A stretch of DNA of 64,000 bases from Chloroflexota bacterium (GCA_947479915.1 CANKAU010000009.1:1-64000); one strand, 5' to 3'. Shown: positions 24,455 to 33,101, numbered from the stretch's first letter. The notes: generated from the sequence alone by a model not told the origin. A program made the numbers and translations.

Positions 24455-26863
24455 CTACGCGCGCGCGCCCTGCGGCACGGCGGTGGTGACCAGCGTGCCG
24501 TTCGAGGTGAGCGTTGCCACCTCGGCGTCGCCGAGGCCTGCCTCGCGCGCGATCTCCGCGGTGTGCTGACCAAGCAGCGGCGGCGGCGTGCGGAGCGCGG
24601 CGACCTCGGTGTCGAAGAGCCACGGGTAGTTCAGCACGCGGATGTCGCCCGCGATCGGGTGCGAGATCGTCTGCACAGCGCCCAGCGCCTCCGTCTGCGG
24701 GTGGTTGACCACCTGCGCGGCGTCCAGCATCCGGGCGAACATGCCGCCGACCTCGTCCTCCACGACATGCGCGACCTTCTCCCACGGCCAGTCGCGGATC
24801 GTGTTGTCGATCTCCACACGCAGGTCGTCGAGGTACGCGAGGATTGCCTCACGGCTGCCGTAGCGCGGGTCCTCGAGCAGGTCGGCGCGGCCGATGCCCT
24901 TGAGGAACGGCACCCAGCCGGTCTCGTACTCGCGGAAGTTGTTGATGAAGACGGGGCCGTCCGCGGTCTGGTAGCCGTGGTCCGGGGCTGCCATCAGGCC
25001 GGTGAACGCGTTCGAGACGCGGTCGTTCGGGTGACGCTCAGCGGTGAACGACCACTGGTACACGCCGACCTCGGAACCCAGGAGGGAGACCTCGACGTGC
25101 TGGCCGAGGCCGGTCTTCTCGCGCCACACGAGCGCCGCCAGGACACCCTGCACCGCCGACATGCCGCCGGAGATGCTGGCCTGGTCGTAGCCGAAGCGCA
25201 GAGGCGGCTCGCCGATGACGCCGAGGTGGCGGTTGGCGCCCACGGCGACCTGCACGTCCAGCTCCGTCGCTGGCTGGTTGGCCAGCGGGCCGGTGGTGCC
25301 GTTGCCGCTGATCGAGCAGTAGATGAGGCGCGGGTTGTCCTTCGACAGCGTCGCGTAATCCAGTCCGAGGCGCGTCATGACGCCGGGGCGGTAGCCCTCG
25401 ACGACGATGTCCGCGTCAGCGACCAGCTTCTTCGCGAGGGCCACGCCCTCCGGCGTCTTGAGGTCGATCGCGGCCGCGCGCTTGTTGCGGTTCAGCTGGA
25501 GGAACAGCGCGCCCTCGCCACCCTGGAACGGCGGGATCTGGCGCAGCCAGTCGCCGGAGGGCGGCTCGATCTTGATCACGTCCGCACCAAGGTCACCGAA
25601 CTGCATGGCGGCGAGCGGGCCGCTGACGCCCTGCGAGAAGTCCACGACCCTCAGACCCGACATCGCGAGGCCGTCGAGCGGCTTCACAGCGGTCGGGGCC
25701 GGCGGGACGAACGCCTTGATCTCCGCCATGACCTCGGCCTGGTGCTCGCCGAAGGCGGGTGCCGGGCGCTGCCAACCGGTCTCGGTCTTGTCGAAGTGCC
25801 AGTGCGGCAGGGAGCTGACGAACTCGCCGGCTTCCATCTTCAGCACGTCGACCATGTGCTCGGCCTGCACCTGCGGGTTCGCAAGGAGCGAGTCCGCGAG
25901 GGTCGGCAGCTTCTGGAACTCGCCCACCGGCACCTGCGCCGTGCGCAGGCGCTCGATCCACTCGGCAGCGGTGGCGGTCTTGAACGTCTCGGCGAGGCTC
26001 GCGAGCAGCGCCGCGCGGTGCTCCACGCGGCCGGCCATCGTCGCGTACTTCTCGTTCGCGCCCAGGTCGGCGCGGCCGATCGCGGCGCAGAGCTTGCGCC
26101 ACATCGCGTCGTGCAGCGCGGTGACCGTGATCCAGCCGTCCGAGGTCTCGAAGGCCTGGTCGGGAACGATGTTCGCGCGGGCGCTGCCGAGGCGGGCCGG
26201 CACCTGCCCGGTGGCGAGGTACTCAGCGATGCGCGTGGTGCCGGCGATCAGCGTGGACTGGAACTGCGAGGTGAAGACACGCATGCCCTGCCCGGTGCGC
26301 GCGCGGATGTACAGGGCGATGAGCATCGCCTCCGTGTTCACCATCGCGCCGTTCCAGTCGAGGGAGGACGTGCCGCGCGAGAACTCGGGCGGTCCGCCCT
26401 CGGGGCCCATCAGGCTGGTGGTGCCGCCGTAGGCCTGGGTGACCCACTCCACGGACGGCTTGCCGTCCAGCGGACCGACCGGGCCGAAGGCGCTGGACTG
26501 GAGGTAGATGAGGCGGGGGTTCACCTCGTGCAGGCGGTCCCAGCCAAGGCCGAGGCGCGTGAGGATCGCGGGGGAGCGGAAGTTCTCCAGCAGGACGTCC
26601 GCGGTCTCCGCCAACTCCAGGGCGGTCGCGTTGTCCTCGGGGTTCTTGAGGTCAAGGATGATGCCGCGCTTGCCGATGTTGTTGCCGTTGAAGGTGTGGC
26701 CCATCCAGTCGGGGCCGCCCTTGCCTCGGCGAACCATGTCGCCGGAGGGCGACTCGACCTTGATGACGTCAGCGCCCAGCCACGCCAGGTACTCGGCGGA
26801 GATCGGCCCCACGGCCGCCATCCCGAAGTCCAGCACACGAATCCCCGACAGTGGCGCGTTCAT
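24455..26863 (-). CDS. Two-domain CaiB/BaiF CoA-transferase fusion; second domain lacks catalytic Asp
   Basis: An 802-residue protein made of two complete CaiB/BaiF domains joined in frame: domain 1 (about 1-385), a Pro/Ala linker (about 385-398) and domain 2 (about 400-795). Domain 1 keeps the catalytic Asp169 (SSLDWNG). Domain 2 has Ser563 at that position (DQASISGG). Domain 1 matches the separate protein at 7141-8322 and domain 2 matches 5924-7141, in the same order, so this is the fused form of the coupled pair. CaiB-family dimers are interlocked rings, so a fused pseudo-dimer with one active site is expected. A strong GGAGGAG site precedes the ATG at 26863. Acid substrate unknown. Confidence 0.9.
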   Translation of the reverse strand: MNAPLSGIRVLDFGMAAVGPISAEYLAWLGADVIKVESPSGDMVRRGKGGPDWMGHTFNGNNIGKRGIILDLKNPEDNATALELAETADVLLENFRSPAILTRLGLGWDRLHEVNPRLIYLQSSAFGPVGPLDGKPSVEWVTQAYGGTTSLMGPEGGPPEFSRGTSSLDWNGAMVNTEAMLIALYIRARTGQGMRVFTSQFQSTLIAGTTRIAEYLATGQVPARLGSARANIVPDQAFETSDGWITVTALHDAMWRKLCAAIGRADLGANEKYATMAGRVEHRAALLASLAETFKTATAAEWIERLRTAQVPVGEFQKLPTLADSLLANPQVQAEHMVDVLKMEAGEFVSSLPHWHFDKTETGWQRPAPAFGEHQAEVMAEIKAFVPPAPTAVKPLDGLAMSGLRVVDFSQGVSGPLAAMQFGDLGADVIKIEPPSGDWLRQIPPFQGGEGALFLQLNRNKRAAAIDLKTPEGVALAKKLVADADIVVEGYRPGVMTRLGLDYATLSKDNPRLIYCSISGNGTTGPLANQPATELDVQVAVGANRHLGVIGEPPLRFGYDQASISGGMSAVQGVLAALVWREKTGLGQHVEVSLLGSEVGVYQWSFTAERHPNDRVSNAFTGLMAAPDHGYQTADGPVFINNFREYETGWVPFLKGIGRADLLEDPRYGSREAILAYLDDLRVEIDNTIRDWPWEKVAHVVEDEVGGMFARMLDAAQVVNHPQTEALGAVQTISHPIAGDIRVLNYPWLFDTEVAALRTPPPLLGQHTAEIAREAGLGDAEVATLTSNGTLVTTAVPQGARA

Positions 26864-26895
26864 GGGTCACTCCTCCTCCACCCCGTTATCGCGTC

Positions 26896-26901
26896 ATTAT
26901 G
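26896..26901 (-). promoter_or_regulatory. -10 box CATAAT
   Basis: A minus-strand CATAAT about 32 nt before the ATG at 26863 of the CaiB fusion. It leaves a short leader with the GGAGGAG site. Confidence 0.45.
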
Positions 26902-27102
26902 CGTCGCCATTGACCAGCATGGAACGTCCCGCGATCGACCATCTGCGTGGCGGTTTACGGGCTGGCCGCTTTCCGATGGCGCGCCTCACTCTTCCGTTCA
27001 CGAGAGGAGTACAGTACGGGGCAGGAGCGACTCCCGAGGGGCCCCGGCCCCAAGCGCTCACTGTTCCCCGGCGTACCAGAGCGCCGGTAGCGGAGGATCC
27101 CA

Positions 27103-27519
27103 GTGACGACCGAGCAGCCGAAGTACGGGCCGGGCATCGAATTGCCCCCCGGTCTGCGCCTCATCTCCTTTGACATCGACGGGACCCTCGAGGTTGGCGA
27201 TCCCCCGGGCGAGATCCCGCTGGCGGCCGTCCACCGTGCCCACGAGCTGGGCTTCGTGGTCGGCAGCTGCTCGGACCGCACCGTCTCCACGCAGAAGATG
27301 ATGTGGGAACAGCACGGCGTGCCGATGCAGTTCACCGTCCTGAAGCAGCAGCTCCCGCTCGTCAAGGAGCGCTTCGACGCCGAGTACTACGTCCACATCG
27401 GCGACACGGACGTCGACGCGTGGATGGCCAAGGACGCCGGGTTCGACTTCCTCCACGTGCTGGAGGATCGCCTGTGGCAGTTCCTCAAGGGCCACGACAT
27501 CCACCACCACCAGGCCTAG
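27103..27519 (+). CDS. Minimal HAD-superfamily protein
   Basis: A 138-residue HAD-fold protein with no cap domain. Motif I is FDIDGTL (about residues 23-29), with both Asp residues. Motif II is probably the Ser/Thr in GSCSDRT, a Lys follows in FTVLKQQ, and motif IV is HIGDTDVDAWMAKDAG with the acidic pair. Capless HAD proteins act on large substrates or as phosphatases of proteins and nucleotides. The C-terminus ends in a natural His-rich stretch (HDIHHHQA). It starts with GTG at 27103 behind GGAGG, with TACAGT at 27010-27015 as a possible -10. Substrate unknown. Confidence 0.75.
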   Translation: MTTEQPKYGPGIELPPGLRLISFDIDGTLEVGDPPGEIPLAAVHRAHELGFVVGSCSDRTVSTQKMMWEQHGVPMQFTVLKQQLPLVKERFDAEYYVHIGDTDVDAWMAKDAGFDFLHVLEDRLWQFLKGHDIHHHQA

Positions 27520-27539
27520 CGCCCGGGCGACAGACCAAT

Positions 27540-27572
27540 AAGAAGGGGCCGCGCATCGCGCGGCCCCTTCTT
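27540..27572. terminator. Bidirectional hairpin between convergent genes
   Basis: A perfect 15-bp stem (27540-27554 with 27558-27572) with an ATC loop, between the HAD stop at 27519 and the PEBP stop at 27600. Confidence 0.75.
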
Positions 27573-27599
27573 CGTGTGCGTGCGGGGCGAGGCGGCTCG

Positions 27600-28079
27600 C
27601 TAGCCTCGGCTGTACTCGCCGATCAGGCGGTTCATGCCCAGGAGCGTCGGCTCCACCTTCGACAGCAGGCCGCTGAGCGAGAGCCCGGCCTCAAGGTTCG
27701 GCTCGCTGCTCAGCGCGAGCACCCAGAAGTAGTAGTGGTGGATGCCGTGGCCCGGAGGGGGCATGGGGCCCATGTAGCCGGGCTGGCCGGTGCCCTTGAG
27801 TCCCTGCGTGAAGCGCTGGTCGCCCTCGTCCAGTCTCGTGACGTCAGCGGGGATGTTGTAGAGCACCCAGTGGCTGAAGCCGTAGTCGCCGTCCGGCGTG
27901 ACCAGCGGTGCGTCCGGGTCGTGGCAGACCACCGCGAACGAGCGCGTGCCTTCCGGGGCGTCGGTCCATGCGAGGGCGGGCGACACGTCCACGTCCTCAC
28001 CCGTGTGCTTCTTCGGGATCCGTCCGCCCTCGGCGAACGCGGTACTGGTCAGCTTCATGCTCGACGGTGCGAATGCCAT
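27600..28079 (-). CDS. YbhB/YbcL family PEBP-like protein
   Basis: A 159-residue phosphatidylethanolamine-binding-protein fold. The two signature regions are present: CHDPDAPL (about 52-59) with the DPDAP anion-site loop, and a second near GIHHYYFWVLAL (about 111-122). Bacterial members bind small ligands, and their physiological role is poorly known. GAGG 5 nt before the ATG at 28079 supports the start. It diverges from mct with under 100 nt between starts, which hints at a shared regulatory region but not at a shared pathway. Confidence 0.85.
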   Translation of the reverse strand: MAFAPSSMKLTSTAFAEGGRIPKKHTGEDVDVSPALAWTDAPEGTRSFAVVCHDPDAPLVTPDGDYGFSHWVLYNIPADVTRLDEGDQRFTQGLKGTGQPGYMGPMPPPGHGIHHYYFWVLALSSEPNLEAGLSLSGLLSKVEPTLLGMNRLIGEYSRG

Positions 28080-28095
28080 ATGGCCTCACTTTCGC

Positions 28096-28101
28096 TAGGG
28101 T
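28096..28101 (+). promoter_or_regulatory. -10 box TAGGGT upstream of mct
   Basis: TAGGGT about 73 nt before the ATG at 28175. The leader contains a GAGGAG ribosome-binding site. Confidence 0.35.
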
Positions 28102-28174
28102 TGCGGTGCGCCCCGATGATTCCGGGCACCGGCCGGGCTGTCAACGCAGCCGGCGTACCGACGAGGAGTATCCG

Positions 28175-29374
28175 ATGACCACCGCGCCGATCCTCGATGG
28201 ACTGAAGGTCGTCGAACTGTCCGCCTTCGTCGCGGCACCGCTCGGCGGGGCGACGCTCGCCTCTCTCGGCGCCGAGGTGATCCGGATCGACCCGCCCGGC
28301 GGCGGCATCGATGCGAAGCGCTGGCCGCTGAAGGACGGGGAGAGCATCTACTGGTCGGGGCTAAACGCCGGCAAGAAGTCGCTCTGCATCGACACCCGCT
28401 CCGAGGCCGGGCAGGAGCTCGCCACCTCGCTGATCGCAGAGGCGGGGATCGTTCTCACGAACCTGCGCGTGCACGGGTGGAACGAGTACGACCGGCTGCG
28501 TCAGCGCCGCTCCGACCTGATCATGGCCGTGCTCACCGGAAACCCGGACGGCTCTACCGCTGTCGATTACACCGTGAACGCCGCCGTCGGGTTCCCCTTC
28601 GTCACCGGCCCCGCCGACCTCGAAGGCCCCGTGAACCATGTGCTTCCGGCGTGGGACGCGTTGGCGGGCTACATGCTTGCTGCCGGACTCATTGCTGCCG
28701 AGTTGCGGCGTGTCCGCAGCGGCGAGGGGCAGTTGATCAACCTGAGCCTCGCCGACATCGCGCTGTCGATCGCCGGGAACCTGGGCTACATCGGGGAAGC
28801 GGCGCTGCTCCCGGACCAGCCGAGGCGACGCGTGGGCAACGACCTCTTCGGCACCTACTCGCGCGACTTCCGCACGAGCGACGGGCACTACGTCATCGCC
28901 GTGGCCCTCACCGGCCGCCAGTGGGCGAGCCTCATCGAGGCGACCGGGATCGCCGACGGCGTTCGTGGCGTCGAGGCTGAGTTTGGCGTCGACTTGCGCG
29001 ACGAGGGCGTGCGGTACGACCGGCGTCGGGAGATCGGTGCGCTGATCGAGCCGTGGGTCGCCGGGCATACGCTGGCCGAGGTGCGCGCCGCCTTCGATCA
29101 GCACGAGGTGCTGTGGGGCCCGTACCAGACCTTCGCCGAGTTGGTGGCCCATGACCCGCGTGCCTCGACCGCGAACCCGATGTTCGCCGAGGTCGACCAG
29201 CCGGGTCTCGGGCGGTACGTCCGTGCCGCCGCGCCGCTCACGTTCAGCGGTGCGGATCGTGTCCCGCCACGCCCGTCGTCGCGCATGGGCGCGGACACGC
29301 AGGACGTGCTGCGATCGTGGCTGCACCTTCCCGAGGATGAGATCGCGCGCCTCATCGCGGCGCGCGTGATCTAG
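28175..29374 (+). CDS. mct: 2-methylfumaryl-CoA isomerase-like CoA-transferase (mesaconyl-CoA C1-C4 transferase)
   Basis: A 399-residue CaiB/BaiF family member. Its segments VELSAFVAAPLGG, DYTVNAAVGFPFVTGP, NHVLPAWDALAG and NPMFAEVDQPG correspond closely, from memory, to Mct of Chloroflexus aurantiacus. That enzyme moves CoA within mesaconyl-CoA from C1 to C4 in the 3-hydroxypropionate bi-cycle. The catalytic Asp is Asp161. Length fits the family. A GAGGAG site lies 7 nt before the ATG. None of the other bi-cycle genes I would expect beside it (mcl, mch, meh) is present here, so it may serve methylfumarate or glyoxylate assimilation, or a related branched C5 acid. A terminator with a T-run follows. 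Confidence 0.78.
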   Translation: MTTAPILDGLKVVELSAFVAAPLGGATLASLGAEVIRIDPPGGGIDAKRWPLKDGESIYWSGLNAGKKSLCIDTRSEAGQELATSLIAEAGIVLTNLRVHGWNEYDRLRQRRSDLIMAVLTGNPDGSTAVDYTVNAAVGFPFVTGPADLEGPVNHVLPAWDALAGYMLAAGLIAAELRRVRSGEGQLINLSLADIALSIAGNLGYIGEAALLPDQPRRRVGNDLFGTYSRDFRTSDGHYVIAVALTGRQWASLIEATGIADGVRGVEAEFGVDLRDEGVRYDRRREIGALIEPWVAGHTLAEVRAAFDQHEVLWGPYQTFAELVAHDPRASTANPMFAEVDQPGLGRYVRAAAPLTFSGADRVPPRPSSRMGADTQDVLRSWLHLPEDEIARLIAARVI

Positions 29375-29399
29375 CTCACCGCCGCAGTCAGCCGAGTAC

Positions 29400-29425
29400 T
29401 CGCCGATCTGGCAAGAGATTGGCGA
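29400..29425 (+). terminator. Hairpin with downstream T-run after mct
   Basis: A 10-bp stem (29400-29409 with 29416-29425) with one G-T pair and a 6-nt loop. A TTTTT run follows about 11 nt later near 29437. It is one of the few terminators here with a T-run. Confidence 0.5.
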
Positions 29426-29477
29426 GATCGTGCGTGTTTTTCTCCTCGAACATCTCGCGCTGGGCGGTGCATTCGGT

Positions 29478-29483
29478 TAGGGT
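29478..29483 (+). promoter_or_regulatory. -10 box TAGGGT, near-leaderless promoter
   Basis: TAGGGT ends 10 nt before the GTG at 29494 with no ribosome-binding site between, which suggests a leader of 0-4 nt for the acyltransferase gene. Confidence 0.4.
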
Positions 29484-29493
29484 GTGTATACGG

Positions 29494-31440
29494 GTGGCGG
29501 GGAATCGACAGGGGCCTCTTCTGCGGCACGCCACCGCCTACCTTCCTGCCGTCGACGGCCTGCGCGCGATCGCGATCGCCGCAGTCTTCGTGTTCCATGC
29601 GAACACGGGATGTCTCCCCGGCGGCTTCCTCGGGGTCGACCTCTTCTTCGCCATCAGCGGCTTCCTGATCACCCGTGGACTCCTGCGCGAGGTGGACGCG
29701 CGCGGGGGAGTGGATCTGCGCCGCTTCTGGGTGCGGCGGGCCCGTCGGCTGCTGCCGGCCGCCGTCGCGTTCATCTTCGTGCTGATGGCCGCCGCGCTCG
29801 CGTTCTTCCCCGGCGACGTGCGTGCCCTGCGAGGCGTCGCCGCCTCCGCGCTGCTCTACGGGACCAACTGGTACCTCATCTTCAGCCAGCAGCCGTACTT
29901 CGAGACCGTGGGGCGGCCGCAGCTGCTTCAGCACCTCTGGTCGCTGGCGGTGGAGGAGCAGTTCTACCTGATCTGGCCGCCCGCGCTGCTGCTGGCGCTC
30001 CGCGTCGCGTCGCGACGCTCCGTGCTCGTCGGCACGGTGGTGCTCGGCCTCGCCTCGGCCGCGCTGATGGCGGTGCTGTACCGGCAGGGTGAGGGGGCCT
30101 CGCGGCTGTACTACGGCACGGACACGCACGCCGTGGGGCTGCTCTTTGGCGCCGCGCTCGCCTTCGTCGAGCCGGCGTGGCGTGCACGCGAGGGACGCGC
30201 GTTCGCCGCCTCGATGCAGGCGGTCGGTGCTGTGGCGCTGCTCGGGACGCTCGTGCTGTTCGCCTGGCTGGGCGAGGCGCGCCCGTTCCTGTACCAGGGT
30301 GGGTTCGTGCTGACCGCGCTGCTCAGCGTCACGCTGATCGCCGTCGCCACGGTGCCCGGTTCGTTCGCCCTCGTGCTGGGCACCGCGCCCTTCCGATGGC
30401 TCGGCGTCCGCTCCTACAGCATCTACCTGTGGCACCCGCCGATGCTCGCGCTGCTCACCGGCGCCGGCCTGGCGCTTCCCCCGCCGCTGGTCGCGCTCAT
30501 CGCCGCGGCGGCGACCATCCTCGTGGCTGACGTGTCCTACCGATTCGTCGAGACGCCGATCCGCACCGGCTCCATCGGCCGCGCGGTCGAGGAGTTCCGT
30601 CTGATGAATCGAGACACGCGCTGGATCCTCGGCAGCGGCGCGCTGGTCGCCGTGGTCGCCGTGGCGGTGGGATCGATGATCGCACCGGCCCCCCGCGCCC
30701 CCGAGTACCTCGCGATCCCGCAGATCAGCGGCGTCCTGACCGCCACGAGCCACGTCGACCCGACGGCGAGCGCGCCGTCCTGGGTGGTTCCGCGCGACGC
30801 GGTCGGGGGCGGCAGTGCCGCCGAGCCGGTGTCCCGCTCCGTCGTCCCCGTGCGCACGCCCACGGCCGGCCTCACGGTTCGCAGCCTGAGCGCGGTCGTC
30901 ACCGCCACGCCGACGCTCGCCGCGCCCGTTGCGGTCGCCGGCACCTCGACGCCGACCGGGACGCCCGCGCCGACGCCGGAGACCGCCGCCGTGTTTGCCA
31001 TTGGGGACTCGGTGATGCTCGGCGCAGCGAACGGCCTGGCGAACGCGTTCGGCACGATCGAGGTGGACGCGGCGATCGGGCGGGATGTGGCGACCACGCT
31101 TCGCCTGCTGCGCGAGCGCCGCGCCAGCAACCGCCTGCCGGCAACGGTTATTGTCCAGGTCGGCAACAACGGCCCGATCACGCGGCCGCAGATGGACGAG
31201 CTGATGCAGCTCCTGAGCGACGTCAATCGCGTTGTGATCGTCGATCTCCACGTCCCCCAGCCGTGGGAGGCGCCGAACAACGCGATGCTCGCCGACGGCG
31301 TCGCGAAGCGACCGAACGCGCGCCTCGTGCCGTGGCACAACGCTGCCTCGTCCGGCACGAACCTGTTCTGGGACGACATGCACCTGCGTCCCGAAGGCGC
31401 CGCCTTGTACGTGAACCTGATCGCCGCCCAGGCGGACTAG
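29494..31440 (+). CDS. Membrane acyltransferase (OafA/YrhL, AT3) fused to an SGNH-like domain
   Basis: About 648 residues in two parts. Residues about 10-365 form an AT3 membrane acyltransferase with AYLPAVDGLRAIAIAAVFVFHA (catalytic His at its end), GVDLFFAISGFLIT, HLWSLAVEEQFYLIWP and YSIYLWHPP. A long linker rich in Thr, Pro and Ala follows. The C-terminal 150 residues are an SGNH-like domain starting AIGDSVMLGA, with a late DDMHLRPEGA (Asp and His). Such proteins O-acetylate cell-surface polysaccharide or peptidoglycan, with the SGNH part outside the membrane. I took the GTG at 29494, just after a -10 box. An ATG at 29419 lies upstream of that promoter. A 22-bp hairpin follows. Confidence 0.85.
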   Translation: MAGNRQGPLLRHATAYLPAVDGLRAIAIAAVFVFHANTGCLPGGFLGVDLFFAISGFLITRGLLREVDARGGVDLRRFWVRRARRLLPAAVAFIFVLMAAALAFFPGDVRALRGVAASALLYGTNWYLIFSQQPYFETVGRPQLLQHLWSLAVEEQFYLIWPPALLLALRVASRRSVLVGTVVLGLASAALMAVLYRQGEGASRLYYGTDTHAVGLLFGAALAFVEPAWRAREGRAFAASMQAVGAVALLGTLVLFAWLGEARPFLYQGGFVLTALLSVTLIAVATVPGSFALVLGTAPFRWLGVRSYSIYLWHPPMLALLTGAGLALPPPLVALIAAAATILVADVSYRFVETPIRTGSIGRAVEEFRLMNRDTRWILGSGALVAVVAVAVGSMIAPAPRAPEYLAIPQISGVLTATSHVDPTASAPSWVVPRDAVGGGSAAEPVSRSVVPVRTPTAGLTVRSLSAVVTATPTLAAPVAVAGTSTPTGTPAPTPETAAVFAIGDSVMLGAANGLANAFGTIEVDAAIGRDVATTLRLLRERRASNRLPATVIVQVGNNGPITRPQMDELMQLLSDVNRVVIVDLHVPQPWEAPNNAMLADGVAKRPNARLVPWHNAASSGTNLFWDDMHLRPEGAALYVNLIAAQAD

Positions 31441-31455
31441 CCTCGACACCCGGCT

Positions 31456-31503
31456 GCACGACAGCACGAAGGCGCCCGCGTGGGCGCCTTCGTGCTGTCG
31501 TGC
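31456..31503. terminator. 22-bp perfect inverted repeat between convergent genes
   Basis: Arms at 31456-31477 and 31482-31503 pair without mismatch around a 4-nt loop. It separates the acyltransferase stop at 31440 from the malic-enzyme stop at 31521. It is the longest hairpin in the window and has no U-tract. Confidence 0.75.
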
Positions 31504-31520
31504 TGGGAATCCGTGCCGCG

Positions 31521-33101
31521 CTAGTCGAAGATCGACACCGGCTTCACGGGCGGGCGCGGCTTGCCGGAGCGCTCCACCTCGGCGGCGACGGCCTCCGCCA
31601 CGCGGCGCGTGACGTCAAGGTTGAAGACGGATGGCAGGATGTAGTCCTCGTGCAGCAGGTCGTCCGGGATCGTCTCGGCGATCGCGCGGGCGGCGGCGAT
31701 CTTCATCTCCTCAGAGATGACGGTCGCACGCGCGTCGATGGTGCCGCGGAAGAGGCCGGGGAAGCAGAGGACGTTGTTCACCTGGTTGGGGAAGTCTGAC
31801 CGGCCCGTCGCAATGATCCGCGCCTTGCCCGCGATCAGGTTCGGCATGATCTCCGGCTCGGGGTTCGCCAGCGCGAAGACGATCGCGTTCGGGGCCATCT
31901 GCTCCACCTGCTCCGGCGTGATGAGCCGCGGGCGCGAGAGGCCGAGGAAGACGTCCGCCCCGACCATCGCCTCCGCGATAGTGCCGTCGAAGCCCTCGGC
32001 GTTGGTGCGCTCAGCGAACCAGTCGAGCTCGGGGGACATGCCCTCCGTGCGCCCCGTGTAGATCGCGCCGAAGCGGTCGAAGCCGACGATGTTTTTCACG
32101 CCGAAGTTCATCAGGATTCGGGCGCAGGCCAGCCCGGCTGCGCCCACGCCGACGAGCACGACCTTCAGGTCTTCCGGGCGCTTCTCGACGATCTTCAGGC
32201 TGTTGATCAGCGCTGCGAGGACTACCACGGCGGTTCCGTGCTGGTCGTCATGGAACACCGGGATGTGGAGGAGCGCCTTCAGGCGATCCTCGATCTCGAA
32301 GCAGCGCGGCGCGGAGATGTCCTCCAGCAGGATCCCGCCGAAGCCGGGAGCGATGCCCTTCACGATGTCGACGATCTCATCGGGGTCGGTAGTGTTGAGG
32401 CAGATCGGCCACGCGTCGATGCCCGCGAACGCGCGGAAGAGCATCGACTTGCCCTCCATCACCGGCATCGCGGCGTAGGGGCCGACGTCGCCCAGTCCGA
32501 GAACGGCGGTGCCGTCGGTCACGATGGCGACGCTGTTCGCCTTCACCGTGAGCGCCCAGACGGAGTCCGGCTCCTTCTGGATGTGCCCGGCCACGCGCTC
32601 CGCACCCGGCCAGTTCACATAAGACAACTCGATGGCGTTCCGGATGTGGACGCGGTTCTCGACGGTGATCTTGCCGCCATGGTGCAGCTCGAACGTCCGG
32701 TCCGAGGCGTACATGACCTCGATGCCGTCGACCCCGGCGAGGACGTTGATGATGGCGCGCGCGTTCGCCTCGTCCAGGCAGAACAGGCGCAGGTCGCGGA
32801 TCACGTACTCGGTGCGCGCCTCGACGATATCGACGGAGGACACGTCCGCGCCGAGGGCGCCGATGACGGTGGTAACACGACCAAGGTTGCCGGGGCGGTT
32901 CTGGATGCGCAGCCGGACGAGGATCTGGTAGCCCGAAACGGGGCTCTGATACTCGTCGAGTGGATCGTGGATCGGGCCGCTGGTCATCTGCGCCGTGCTC
33001 TCTGCGAACCTCGTGTACGCCGTCCCATCTTCGGCCGTGCGGCCCTCAATGGAAACCGGCGCGCGCACCACACTGGGCTCTGAGTGCGGGGGAGTGCTCA
33101 T
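31521..33101 (-). CDS. NAD(P)-dependent malic enzyme with N-terminal ACT domain
   Basis: A 526-residue malic enzyme, converting malate to pyruvate and CO2. After a disordered N-terminus, an ACT domain covers about 58-135 (VRLRIQNRPGNLGRVTTVIGALGADVSSVDIV), likely an allosteric amino-acid or metabolite site. The catalytic Tyr is in ELSYVNWPG and the Lys in LTVKANSVAIVTDGT. Metal ligands lie in EDISAPRCFEIE and FHDDQHGTA. The Rossmann motif VGVGAAGLACA follows. The start is uncertain: the ATG at 33101 has no good ribosome-binding site, and one at 32987 (MTSGPIHD) would remove 38 low-complexity residues. It could supply pyruvate and reducing power from C4 products of the acyl-CoA pathways. Confidence 0.88.
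   Translation of the reverse strand: MSTPPHSEPSVVRAPVSIEGRTAEDGTAYTRFAESTAQMTSGPIHDPLDEYQSPVSGYQILVRLRIQNRPGNLGRVTTVIGALGADVSSVDIVEARTEYVIRDLRLFCLDEANARAIINVLAGVDGIEVMYASDRTFELHHGGKITVENRVHIRNAIELSYVNWPGAERVAGHIQKEPDSVWALTVKANSVAIVTDGTAVLGLGDVGPYAAMPVMEGKSMLFRAFAGIDAWPICLNTTDPDEIVDIVKGIAPGFGGILLEDISAPRCFEIEDRLKALLHIPVFHDDQHGTAVVVLAALINSLKIVEKRPEDLKVVLVGVGAAGLACARILMNFGVKNIVGFDRFGAIYTGRTEGMSPELDWFAERTNAEGFDGTIAEAMVGADVFLGLSRPRLITPEQVEQMAPNAIVFALANPEPEIMPNLIAGKARIIATGRSDFPNQVNNVLCFPGLFRGTIDARATVISEEMKIAAARAIAETIPDDLLHEDYILPSVFNLDVTRRVAEAVAAEVERSGKPRPPVKPVSIFD

Noticed and set aside
29371-31467. A 698-codon open frame antisense to the acyltransferase gene
   Set aside because: Its translation is rich in Arg, His and Glu with no recognisable domain, as expected from the complement of a high-GC gene. 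The plus strand encodes a clear AT3-SGNH protein.
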